Below are positions 14,676 to 24,059 of a DNA stretch of 64,000 nt, in pieces. The stretch is from Dactylonectria macrodidyma (lineage: Eukaryota; Ascomycota; Sordariomycetes; Hypocreales; Nectriaceae): NCBI GenBank assembly GCA_020744425.1, contig JAGMUV010000002.1:5500501-5564500 (forward strand), given 5' to 3'. Each line of letters opens with the position of its first letter. The stretch's first letter is position 1. Under the pieces are notes generated by a model that made no database searches, was not told the origin of the DNA, and worked only from the letters and a program-made list of their open reading frames with translations. The position numbers and the translations under genes were made by a program.

Positions 14676-15200
14676 AGCTCTTTTTAAATATATCTTTTTT
14701 AATTTATTTATTATTTAAAGACTTTATATATAAAAAACTCTTTATAAAGAAAATAGTTTTAAAAGAAAAGTTAAAAACTTTTAATTATAATTATATTTTT
14801 TTTTAATTAAAAAGTTAAAAAGAAAACCTTTTAAAAGATTAAAAACTCTTATATATTATTAATAGTTATATAATTATAAAAACTTAAGAATCCTTTTAGT
14901 TTTTTAAAATTATTAAAGTTTAAACCTTTAATAAAGAAATTAATTATATTATTCTTACTTTTAATAAAATATAAAATTATTTTATCTTTTTTTATTTTAT
15001 TTTTTATAAAATAATAAAACATATTTATATATTTAGATCTTTTATAAAAAAAAGAATTTTTAATTAATTATTTTATTATTTTATTATTTATTAAAATAAA
15101 AGATATAAACTTATTATAAATTAAAAATAAATTCTTATTTAAATATTTATAAAAGTTATTAAAAGAAATACTCTTTTTAATTACTTTTTTAAGAATTATA
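14676..15200 (-). mobile_element. Ty1/copia relic, copy 2, left fragment (RNase H end)
   Basis: The sequence is co-linear with 9,000-9,465 of copia copy 1, for example the words around TTTATAAAATAATAAAA and TTAATTATTTTATT, but is more heavily mutated. It breaks off at 15,200, inside the part encoding RNase H. The missing continuation resumes at 15,919 after an insert. Confidence 0.8.
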
Positions 15201-15918
15201 AAGAAATATATATATATTAGCTAGACTAAGGTTTATATATATAAGCTAGTTATAAGCCCTTATATCCAACTCTTATAAACAGGTCCAGACTCCTTATTTA
15301 ATAGCCCGGTCCTTTTAATTCTATTCTTATTAATTAATTTATACTATACTTACTACCTTTAGGAGATATTATATAATTAATAATAGAAAACCGTGCTATT
15401 AAGTGCTAATATATTTAATTAAATAATAAAAAACTCTCACTATCTCCCTTTATTAGTCTTAGTATATATATATACTATATATATATATATATATAGGCTA
15501 AGCTTAAATAAGTAACTTAATAATTAATAATTAGTTAAATAATAATAGGCTTACTAATAATTTTTAATATATCTTTAATTAATCCTTTTTAATACATTAA
15601 GTAATTAAATAATATAATAGCACTTTATAATATTATTTATAACTATTACTATTAAGTTATATAAGGCTATAAGACTTATAGTAAGTCTTGCTATTATATA
15701 TTAAAGTAATTAGCCTATATATAATTAAGTATATAATCCGGAATGCATAAGGGTCTTTTATTAATTACAGCCTGCATTATATAACTTTAAGGCTATTTAT
15801 AACTTTAGGTAGGGGTCTCTTTTAGAAAAAAAGGAAGTTAGCTCTAGTGGGATTTAAACCTATAACCTATTGCTATTATAAAAATCTTTAGATATATTAA
15901 CTATTATATTATAAGACC
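15201..15918 (-). mobile_element. SINE-like insert with tRNA-derived head, nested in copia copy 2
   Basis: This stretch of about 718 bp interrupts copia copy 2. Copy 1 is continuous across the equivalent point (about 9,465-9,485). The host sequence TTTTTAAGAATTATA is present on both sides (15,186-15,200 and 15,919-15,933), which is a target-site duplication of about 14-15 bp. On the - strand the insert begins with a tRNA-like sequence (15,840-15,918) and ends with a TA-rich tail next to the left duplication. A tRNA-type head, target duplication and simple-repeat tail are SINE hallmarks. The length is large for a SINE, so a longer non-autonomous retroelement is possible. A TA microsatellite lies inside at about 15,461-15,495. 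Confidence 0.6.
15840..15918 (-). pseudogene. RIP-mutated tRNA-like sequence
   Basis: On the - strand there is GGTCTTATAATATAATAG at the 5' end (A-box-like) and GGTTTAAATCCC near the 3' end. The latter is the B-box/T-loop GGTTCGAATCCC with one C-to-T and one G-to-A change. Spacing over about 79 nt fits a tRNA, and the 5' part recalls tRNA-Gln. The acceptor ends do not pair well, so it is a derived or decayed tRNA rather than a working gene. Confidence 0.55.
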
Positions 15919-17255
15919 TTTTTAAGAATTATATATTTAGTTTTATAAATATTTAAAATAATACTTTTTTATTTAATTATATTTTAATTTATAAGATTAT
16001 TATATAAAAAGAAATTATAATTATTAATAAACTTTTTATTATGTATTAAAAACTAATTATTTTAAACTTTTTTTATATTATTTAAAGAATTAAATATTAT
16101 TATACTTATAATATACTTTAGGTTTTATATTTTTAAATCCTTTTAACTTCAATTTTAATTTTAAATAAAATTATTAAATTTTAAAAGATCTAAGATCTTC
16201 TCATCTCCCTTATCTATCGCTTTCCTTTTAACAAAAAAAAAAAAAAACGTCTATTTTTTTTAAAAAAAAATTATAATTATCTTTTAAAAAGTGTTAATTT
16301 TTTAAAAATTTTTTAATTATAAAATTTTTTTAAAATTTTATATTTTATTTATTTATTATTTTATTTTAGATATAAGATTTTATTTAATATAAGAGATTTA
16401 TCTTTTTAATTTTATTAATTTATTTTTAAAAATTATATATATTTTAAAAATTATATTCTAATATATTTAATTATAAGATTTATTATATTATATATATTTA
16501 ATTTATTAAAATTAATAAAAGTCTAATTATTTATATATTATATTATAATTATTTTATATAAATTATTTTTAAATATCTATTTATTATAAAGTATAAACTT
16601 AAAATTTAATTTATTTAAATATATAAAGAGAAAATTATATTAAAATTTAAAACTTTATTTTAAATTATATTAAGTTTTACTTAGTTTAAAAACTAATTCT
16701 TTATTATTATATTTATATTCTTTATATAGCTTTTTAATTATAATATCTTTTAAAGACTCTATTATATATTCTTTAAAGCTAGTAAAAGTTATAGTATATA
16801 TACCTTTATTTATATTAAAATTAGTAAAAGTATTTTTAATATTATATTATAAAATATAGTAATTATTAATAACTATTAATATAAATAATAACTTTATAGT
16901 TTTAAGCCTTATAATAATTATAAAAGTTATATTATAATTTAGACTTTAAATTTAATTATATTTTTATATAATCTATTTAGATTTATATTTAGTTATAGAG
17001 TTATTAATATCTATTTTTATTTTATAAACTTATTAGCCTTTTATGAGTTTTCTATTTATAAATAGATTTATTATAAACTAAACCTTTAAATTAATAGTTT
17101 ATTTACTTTTAAATATATAAAAGAGTTCTATTTATCTTTATTTATACCTTTTATAGTCTTTTTATAATTAAAAGGTTTTATTAATTTTTAACTATTTTTA
17201 ATAGTATTATTATAAAAGGGATTTTTTAAAAATCTTTATAATATTCTTATAAGAG
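15919..17255 (-). mobile_element. Ty1/copia relic, copy 2, right fragment (reverse transcriptase part)
   Basis: The sequence resumes co-linearity with copy 1 (about 9,470 to 10,850) immediately after the insert. The reverse-transcriptase YVDD position at about 16,525-16,550 now reads YINN. The element is cut off at about 17,255, where another repeat begins, so its integrase and gag parts are absent. A small patch at about 16,190-16,250 has normal-looking C-rich words. Confidence 0.8.
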
Positions 17256-17256
17256 T

Positions 17257-17351
17257 TAAATCTAGCTAGTAATATAATCTAGCTATAAGTTATATACTAG
17301 CTACTAGATTAGTTATATAATAAGGGCTTATTTAGCACTTACTAAGTAAAT
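17257..17351 (+). repeat. 95-bp direct repeat, first copy
   Basis: It matches 20,377-20,473 in the same orientation, starting GTTAAATCTA and ending at TAAATAC, with differences mainly of the C-to-T and G-to-A kind. The two copies bracket about 3 kb of AT-rich DNA, so they may be the LTRs of one element or two scattered insertions. Confidence 0.65.
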
Positions 17352-19535
17352 ACTTATATATATACTAATACCTATCTTTTAAATATTCTTATAATACTTT
17401 AATAGTAATACCTTTATAATTTATTTACTTTTATATTCCTATAAATTATTAATATATTACTTAAATAGAAAGGTATTATAAATTAAAATAATAGAGCTAT
17501 ATATTACTTTAATAAATACTTAGTAAGCGAACTTTATATATATACTGCACTTTTTACTAAAATTTCCATATTAAGTAACCCCTTCTATAAAAAAGGGAAT
17601 ATAAGGGATAAAAGGGGCAGAATCTCTATTTAAAATAAAAGAGAAGACTTAATTAATCCTCTTAACCCCCTAGATTAACTAATTTAAGAAGAGGCCTCTA
17701 TTAGATAATTACTTTAATAGGATAAAACCTCAGCCTAATAATTATATTATTTATATAATAAGAACCTTCTTAAATAAGAATATAAACTATATAAAAATAG
17801 TTTCTATAAAAAACTAACTCTTTTTTTATATTAATAACTATATATTAAATACTTAATATCTATTTTATAAATTTTATAAAAATAGAAAATAATTAATAGT
17901 AATCTCTTTTTATAGATAATACTAATATAATAAGAAGAAGATTAATACTTTTAATAGATAATTATAAAATAACTAGTTAAGAAGTTAGATATAAAAGTTT
18001 CTAAAGAATATAAATAACTGCTAACTATTTAAAAAAGTATAATACTTATATTATTTTACTATTAATTAAAAAGACTAATTAAATAAAAGAAATCTAGAAA
18101 ATATAAATAACTACTAACTAAACTATAAGAATTATAAGACTATATAACTATAAGATTTAATTATAAAATAGCCTTTATATTAAAAAGATATTAATAAAGC
18201 TTAGTATATTCTTAGATATTAAAAGTAAGATTAATAAAAGATTAATAAATTAGCTTAACCTCTTCTTATATAATAAAAGAAACTTAAAAAGAAATATAAG
18301 TATAATAATATTAATAACACTTTATAAAGCGCTTAGTAATAATAGTATTATTAAAAGTAATAATACTCTTAATAATAGGTTTAATAAGAACTTTAATATT
18401 AAATCCTAAGTTAGAAATAATAAAAGGAATAAGTACTACTTAGGTAAAATCAGTGCACTTTTATAGAATAATTAGAGGAATAGTAAAAAACTTATAAAAA
18501 GAAGTAATAAAAAAACTAGGCTTAGATATTAAATCCTTAATAATAGAAATAGATATAAGATTATAAGATATTAAGTATATATTAGTAGATTATATAGTAA
18601 GAGTAGCTGTATGATTTTTTATATATAGTTAGATAAGGAAGTATAGCTTAATAAAAAAAGTATTAGAAAACTTAGATAAAGTACCTTCTTACTTAATAAA
18701 CTAAATATAAAAATACTTAATATAAATAATAAATTATAGTAATAAATATAAAGAATAAACTAAGATATTATTATAATAATAAAGAGAAGTTATAATATTA
18801 ATAATAATATAAAGAGTAATTAAAGAATAGTTAATAATTAGAATAAGCTAGTAATATATTAATAAAAGTAAAAATAGAAGGAAGAAATAATATATAAAGA
18901 ACTTAACTTAAAGTTAAAGAAGATAAGTCTATATAGTAAACTCTTTAAGAATATAGCTATAGATAATATTAGTAAATATAAAGTTAATATTATAAATAAA
19001 GTATATATCTTAAAAGATATAAGCTTAAATAGAAAAGGCTAACTTAATAGTATATATAAAATACTAGTAATTATAGAATAAGATAATAAATATCTTACTA
19101 TTTTACTTATAGAATATAAGGTTATAAAAGTAATTCTAATATTAATAAGTTATATTAATAAGTTCTTAAGGAATTTATAATTATTATTAATATAATTATT
19201 AAATATATAATAAAAAATAAAAATACTTATTATATTATACTTCTTATTAAAACTTTTATAAATTATATAATAAGACTTATATAAACTATAAAAATACTTA
19301 TATAAGAAGTTATAATATAATTACTTAATATAATAAATAAATAGTTAAATGCCTTTTAATAGACTTATAAATTAATTAAAAGGAAATAAAAACTAATTAT
19401 TAATTTAGTTATTATATTTAATAAGTACTTATATAATAATTATAAAAATAGAAATAATAGTAATATATTAAAAATTATAAAATAATAAGAAAATAATTAA
19501 TAAAGATAAAGAGCTATAAAAAGGTAAGAGAGAGA
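17352..19535. other. Unassigned AT-rich segment between direct repeats
   Basis: No surviving gene. A moderately preserved stretch at about 17,570-17,720 has several C- and G-rich words. The 17.9-19.2 kb part can be read as a stop-riddled + strand ORF with a plausible codon rhythm, but I cannot name a protein family. Confidence 0.5.
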
Positions 19536-19990
19536 ATTGAGGTTATAGTCCTTAGTAGCGCACATTTAGAGAGGGGCTAGAGGTTAAACAGTTAAAAAAA
19601 AAAATATAACTAATAGTAAATAACAGTATGAGGGCTTAAAACCCAAGCCTAAGGCAATAGTAACTCAGAATGACTAGAGTTTCTACTGCATTAGGGTGCA
19701 AGCCTTGCTATCCTATTCAACCCTTTGAGATACGTTACTGGAAAAGCTAGATATAAAAGCTAGACAGAAAAGCTAGACAGAAAAGCTAGACAGAAAAGCT
19801 AGATGTCAGAAGGCAAAATCGTCATGCGATAAAAGCCCCGTGAGGGCTCTGCATTCGTCGCATTCCAAGCTCGTCGCAATTCCAAGTCGCAATTCAATTA
19901 CCTCTTTACAATTCCAGTTACATCGCAATTTAACTCATTAGAAACCAACTCTTCGCAATCTAACCGACCTATAATGAGTAAGAGAGAGAA
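19536..19990 (+). repeat. Repeat copy that largely escaped RIP
   Basis: A 450-bp island of normal base composition lies inside the AT-rich block. It holds four to five tandem copies of a 13-nt unit, AAAAGCTAGACAG, at 19,741-19,808. These are followed by TCGTCATGCG, CTGCATTCGTCGC and repeated CGCAATT words. The part from 19,741 onward is the ancestral-looking version of 14,088-14,270. No ORF or structural RNA is recognised; a piece of an LTR is plausible. Confidence 0.75.
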
Positions 19991-20376
19991 TATATTATAT
20001 AAAATGTAAAAATAAAGGTAATAGTAATAATATAAAGAAAAAAAAGAAGAAATAGAACTTAAATATAAATAAAAAGAAGATTAAATAATAAAGGTTATAT
20101 ATATAATAAGAGTATTTATTAAATAATTACTAATAATAAATTATAAATAAAAAAGCTATATATTTAACTATATTATTTACTTAATAAATATTTATTAAAA
20201 AATAATAATATAATTATATTAATTATATATAAAGGTTATAAAATAATATATATTAATTATAATCTAAAGGAATAATATAATTAAAATATAAAATAATTAT
20301 TATATAAATAAGATTAAGAAAATAAAGCTATTATACTTTAAAATAAAGCTTAAAAAAGAGAGAAATATTATAAAAG

Positions 20377-20473
20377 TTAAATCTAATTAATAATATAATC
20401 CAGCTATAAATTATATACTAACTATTAAATTAATTATATAATAAGAGCTTACTTAATATTTATTAAATAAATA
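20377..20473 (+). repeat. 95-bp direct repeat, second copy
   Basis: This is the partner of 17,257-17,351, with A or T at many sites where the first copy keeps G or C. Confidence 0.65.
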
Positions 20474-20477
20474 CTAC

Positions 20478-20650
20478 TATTAAAACCATTATTCAGACTT
20501 TTATTTTTATACTATTACATTCCTTATTATTATATTTTTATATAATTATATATTTATATTACTTAAGTTATTATAAAATGAATGACTTAATTAATTAGTT
20601 AACCTAGTTATAGACAGACTCTTATCCCTCCTCCCTTATATTAGTAGAAC
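20478..20650 (-). repeat. Inverted-repeat partner of 14,270-14,430
   Basis: The reverse complement of this segment aligns with 14,270-14,430. It is the last recognisable repeat before base composition returns to normal, and therefore marks the edge of the AT-rich block. Confidence 0.75.
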
Positions 20651-20708
20651 CTCCCTTTACTACATCCTTCCATTATTTATAAGACCCCTGCTCTGCTCGT
20701 ATTCCTAA

Positions 20709-21415
20709 CTAGCCAAGGCCAAAGCCCTTGTTTTTGTTTGTGTCAAGCGTCCAGGAGCTATTTCGCTCCAGATGGTTCCACGCCGATATCCCAATATTCT
20801 CACCGGTTTGATCACCCATGTAGACAATGGTATTTTTTGCGAATTCGTAGATTTGGCACATCCGATAAACCTAGTCATTTCGTTCCTGGAGATCAGACTG
20901 GCTGATGCAAATGGCATCAATCCAGAGCAGTAACAACCGGTCGCATCGACAAATATGTCGTAGAGCTGAGTCAAGGTTTGCGTCAATATAGTGGGCCTCG
21001 TTGCCAATGGAAATTTTATGAGTGTTTCGTTCTGTGCCCCAAACTTATGACAAGGTTGTGTAAGCAAAATCATCGTCCAGCTTCTTCGAAAGTGACAAAT
21101 CCAAGAGGGCACCCTTGAGGTCGTCATCAAAGGAGTCGGCTTCGAGCAGAAAGAGAACACGTGTCGAACCTTTCCTAATGGTATAAATCGATAGTGGGCT
21201 TCATGCAAATAGTAAGACAGAGGCTTGTATGGTTTCTCTGGATTCGTTCGCAAGGACTCAAAGCCTTATGGAAGTTCAGGGAGGCCCTCGAGATGATGAG
21301 TCAACTGTGGCCAGCCGTGCATTGGGAAAGATGGGCCTAGATCTGGCCGGAGAAGGATGATTCTGGCGTCGCCATGGAAATTTGGGCGCCTCGGGGATTC
21401 AGTTTAGCTTAGAGA
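20709..21415 (-). pseudogene. Broken HET-domain (heterokaryon incompatibility) gene
   Basis: On the - strand, reading through breaks, the hallmarks of the fungal HET domain (PF06985) appear in order. These are a TTLS-x-VWG motif at about 21,030-21,060, an ALRHI segment, the LLWIDAICISQSD motif at about 20,890-20,940, an ERND...MCQIY stretch and TIVYMGD at about 20,815-20,835. Stop codons interrupt it at 21,045-21,047 (at the usual Tyr of LSYVWG), at 20,871-20,873 (TAG where Gln is expected, as RIP would give) and at 20,709-20,711. There is another stop upstream near 21,270 and a reading-frame change near 21,185. The reading ends at the edge of the AT-rich block with only the HET core present, so the gene is both truncated and inactive. 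HET proteins trigger self/non-self recognition cell death in fungi. Confidence 0.8.
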
Positions 21416-21919
21416 AGAAAGGTAGCCCCGTTATTGCTCCGCATTGGCTTCAAAATGGATTAACCTGAGCATTAAGTTGTTCGAAAATGTAACGGCCAAA
21501 ATTGCCTCTTTGCTTTCGAAGTTCACATTGGTAGAGAATTCCCAATGACTAGACCTAGCCAATTTGTTCCGTACGCCCCAGCAGCAACAGCCCATCACCA
21601 AACACGAGTGGTCGTCCGAGAGAAGGCTTTATTCTACGACACATTCGTTACATTGTACTGTTTACGCGCAAAGAAGGGTTGTTGTAACCATGCTCTTCAT
21701 TAATTCCCAGTACTATTTTATTCGTAGTTCACTTTCTGTCGTTTTTAAACTGCACGATACATCCTCTGTAAGCTTTCGCCTGGACTTCATCCTGAGGACC
21801 CTCCCCTCTTCTCTTTTTCTTGAGTCAATATGAAAGATGTCCCCCAAAATCGAGGTTATCGTGGTGGAAATGAAGCAATGGTCGCTTCATTGCTGAGACC
21901 GATCTCATTCATGTATCTC

Positions 21920-23506
21920 TTAGATATGGTCCTCTACTGTCAGTGTACCCGTCTTCGTCACCAGGAACTCTTCGATGGCAACATCTTTGCCGCTCTCTTT
22001 ACCACATCCGCTTTCTTTGATTCCACCAAACGGAGCCTCAGCAGATGAATTATTGCCCGTATTCTGAATGCAAATCAGTATCAATCTACTACTTATGTGG
22101 GTAAAAAGAAAACTTACCAGCCCGATCATGCCAGCCTCAAGCTTCTCAAACAACCTCCACAATCGATCCACGTTCTTCGTAAACACATAACTCGTCAGGC
22201 CCATTGTGGTATTGTTGGCTCTCTCCACGACTTCATCCTCTTCGTCAAAAATGGAAACACCCAATACGGGGGCAAAGATCTCCTCGTGAGACATAAGCAT
22301 CTCGTCTGTAACGTGGGAGAGGATGGTCGGAGCTATGAAGTATCCAGCGGCTCCATCATTGGCACCAGCGGGTGCGTGTAATCTTTTACCGGTTCCAAGA
22401 ACAATCTTTGCACCTTTGAGAACTGCATCATTCGCGAGCTCCTCCGCTTTGTCCAAACTTCGGGGCGTCGTAACAGGGCCGAGCGTCGTGCCGTCTTCCA
22501 TACCATGGCCGACCTTGAGGAGAGAGGTTCTCTTGACCAGTTCTGCGACAAACTGGTCATAAATACCACGTTGGACATACAACCTGTTCGAAGAAACGCA
22601 CGCCTGGCCAGCGTGCCTCCATTTCAGGTTCATGAGCTGCTCCATAGCCTGATCGAGATTGGCGTCGTCGAATATGATGAACGGACAATTCCCACCTAAC
22701 TCCAAGGTAGCCTTCTTCAGATTTCTTGCGCACAGCCCTGTAATAAGCTTTCCCACGCGAGTGCTTCCGGTAAAGGTGACTTTCTTGACCAAAGGGTGTA
22801 CACACAGAGCCTCTGCTACTGCTGGTGTGTTCTCGAGACTTGTTGTTAAAACATTCAATGTTCCAGGAGGGAACCCAGCGCGGATGGCTAGGTAGGCAAG
22901 CGACAGAGTGGACACAGGAGTTTCTGGTGATGGCTTCACAACCATCGTGCACCCAGCAGCCAGAGCCGCGCTGGCTTTACGCAATGCGAGCGCGATTGGG
23001 AAGTTCCATGGGACTAGAGCAGCAACGACGCCAACGGGCTGCTTAATGGTGAAAGATCGCCGGCCAGGGGTTGCTGAGGTGATGGTTGAACCCTGAACTC
23101 TCTCAGCTTCTCCAACAAACCACCAGGTGAAGGTTGTGGCATAATCAATTTCTCCATATGCCTCAGCTAGAGGCTTTCCAGTCTCGAAGACAAGGATCTT
23201 AGCAAGATCGTCTCGATTTTCAATAATCAGTTGGTGCCATTTCAAGAGACACTGCGCGCGTTGTCTGGGGGTCCATTTGGAGTACACCTTAAAGGCCTCG
23301 TGACAAGATTGCGCAGCGCCGTCGACATCAGCATCGCTGCAGTCAGGACACGAGGCCCATACCTTGGCTGAGCCGGGGTCAACCACGTTAAATCGCTTAT
23401 TCGACTTGGCGAGAATAGATTTGCCATGGACCTGGCAGTCGAACTGGGCGAGGGTGCTGTCAGCTAAGCTGAATGGAAGGGCTCCGGTGTCGTGGCTTGA
23501 CGGCAT
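21920..23506 (-). CDS. Aldehyde dehydrogenase, succinate-semialdehyde-dehydrogenase-like
   Basis: An NAD(P)-dependent aldehyde dehydrogenase of about 510 residues that oxidises an aldehyde to its acid, probably in the cytosol. The sequence shows the PWNFP motif, the cofactor-fold segment FTGSTRVGK, the general-base motif LELGG and the catalytic cysteine in GQACVSSNR, then the C-terminal PFGGIKESG motif. Overall it is closest to the succinate-semialdehyde (GabD) group, but the substrate is not fixed by this. One intron lies at 22,064-22,117 (GTAAGT...CAG, 54 nt). It is a multiple of three without a stop, so an unspliced reading looks open. I start at the ATG at 23,506 (MPSSHD); an in-frame ATG at 23,611 would add 35 residues. 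It is divergent from the MFS transporter with a shared promoter of about 550 bp containing the 16-bp element. Confidence 0.9.
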   Translation of the reverse strand: MPSSHDTGALPFSLADSTLAQFDCQVHGKSILAKSNKRFNVVDPGSAKVWASCPDCSDADVDGAAQSCHEAFKVYSKWTPRQRAQCLLKWHQLIIENRDDLAKILVFETGKPLAEAYGEIDYATTFTWWFVGEAERVQGSTITSATPGRRSFTIKQPVGVVAALVPWNFPIALALRKASAALAAGCTMVVKPSPETPVSTLSLAYLAIRAGFPPGTLNVLTTSLENTPAVAEALCVHPLVKKVTFTGSTRVGKLITGLCARNLKKATLELGGNCPFIIFDDANLDQAMEQLMNLKWRHAGQACVSSNRLYVQRGIYDQFVAELVKRTSLLKVGHGMEDGTTLGPVTTPRSLDKAEELANDAVLKGAKIVLGTGKRLHAPAGANDGAAGYFIAPTILSHVTDEMLMSHEEIFAPVLGVSIFDEEDEVVERANNTTMGLTSYVFTKNVDRLWRLFEKLEAGMIGLVSFLFTHISSRLILICIQNTGNNSSAEAPFGGIKESGCGKESGKDVAIEEFLVTKTGTLTVEDHI

Positions 23507-23745
23507 GGTGGCTGCTGAGGCTGGCTTTGTCCGCTTGTAATGGCTCCTCGTGGACTCGGCTCGCTCACAGGCTGTATTAATTTGTTCTTCCCTTGCAAGT
23601 AAGCGAGGCAATGGTCCGTTACAAGCAAGCTAGCCTTGATGATTTACTTTAGTCAGTGTGAAACGTTGTCGGGCTTTGATTTCCGTCTGGCCGTGCCATC
23701 GTCCGAGGTGGAGACTCCCGGCTCGGAGGTCGCCATGCGGGGGAA

Positions 23746-23761
23746 GAGTGGCACGCTCCGG
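23746..23761. promoter_or_regulatory. Shared promoter element, site 1 (GAGTGGCACGCTCCGG)
   Basis: The 16-nt word GAGTGGCACGCTCCGG occurs here and, identically, at 31,769-31,784, both inside divergent promoters of the accessory cluster. Here it extends into the perfect 10-nt palindrome GCTCCGGAGC. It lies 240 bp from the aldehyde dehydrogenase ATG and 299 bp from the transporter ATG. CGG triplets are typical half-sites for Zn2Cys6 regulators, and such a regulator is encoded in the cluster. Confidence 0.6.
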
Positions 23762-24059
23762 AGCTATCGCCGACCTGTGCAACCTTTGGGTAATAGTATC
23801 GACCTAGTCGCGATGATAGAGACTACTAGCTCGCATGATCCTAAGAAGTCCAACTTACAGCTATGCTGGAAGCGTCTTCGAGACGGCATGGCCCAGAGCG
23901 CGGGGCCCCGTGGGGATGGCAAGACTGTAGCCAGGATTGATGCAGCTAGTCCTTGACGACGACTCGTTTTGTTCTTATTTACCATGACAGTCGGCCATCG
24001 AAGCTGATCTTCCCTTTTGACAATTGACATGTCAACTTCTTGACACATCAAGATTCATC

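Larger units (their letters stand above)
1..20650. other. RIP-degraded AT-rich repeat block
   Basis: The stretch is overwhelmingly A and T, with C, G and CpG nearly absent except in a few short patches, and it has no usable open reading frame. Retrotransposon protein families can still be followed in it if the many TAA and TAG codons are read as former CAA, CAG or TGG codons. That is the pattern expected from C-to-T change on both strands of duplicated DNA (repeat-induced point mutation in ascomycetes). The change to normal base composition is abrupt at about 20,650-20,700. I infer silent heterochromatin. Whether it is subtelomeric, centromeric or an internal AT isochore cannot be told from this window; no telomere repeat is seen. 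Confidence 0.93.

Noticed and set aside
19741..19808. Tandem 13-nt units as a possible CRISPR-like array
   Set aside because: There are no spacers; the units are directly adjacent, and the genome is eukaryotic.
1..20650. Mitochondrial or plasmid DNA as the source of the AT-rich block
   Set aside because: Gypsy and copia proteins with RIP-type changes are recognisable, and no mitochondrial gene is seen.
20705..21253. Open frame of 182 codons on the - strand
   Set aside because: The HET-domain residues lie in a different frame of the same strand; this ORF is an out-of-frame reading of the pseudogene.
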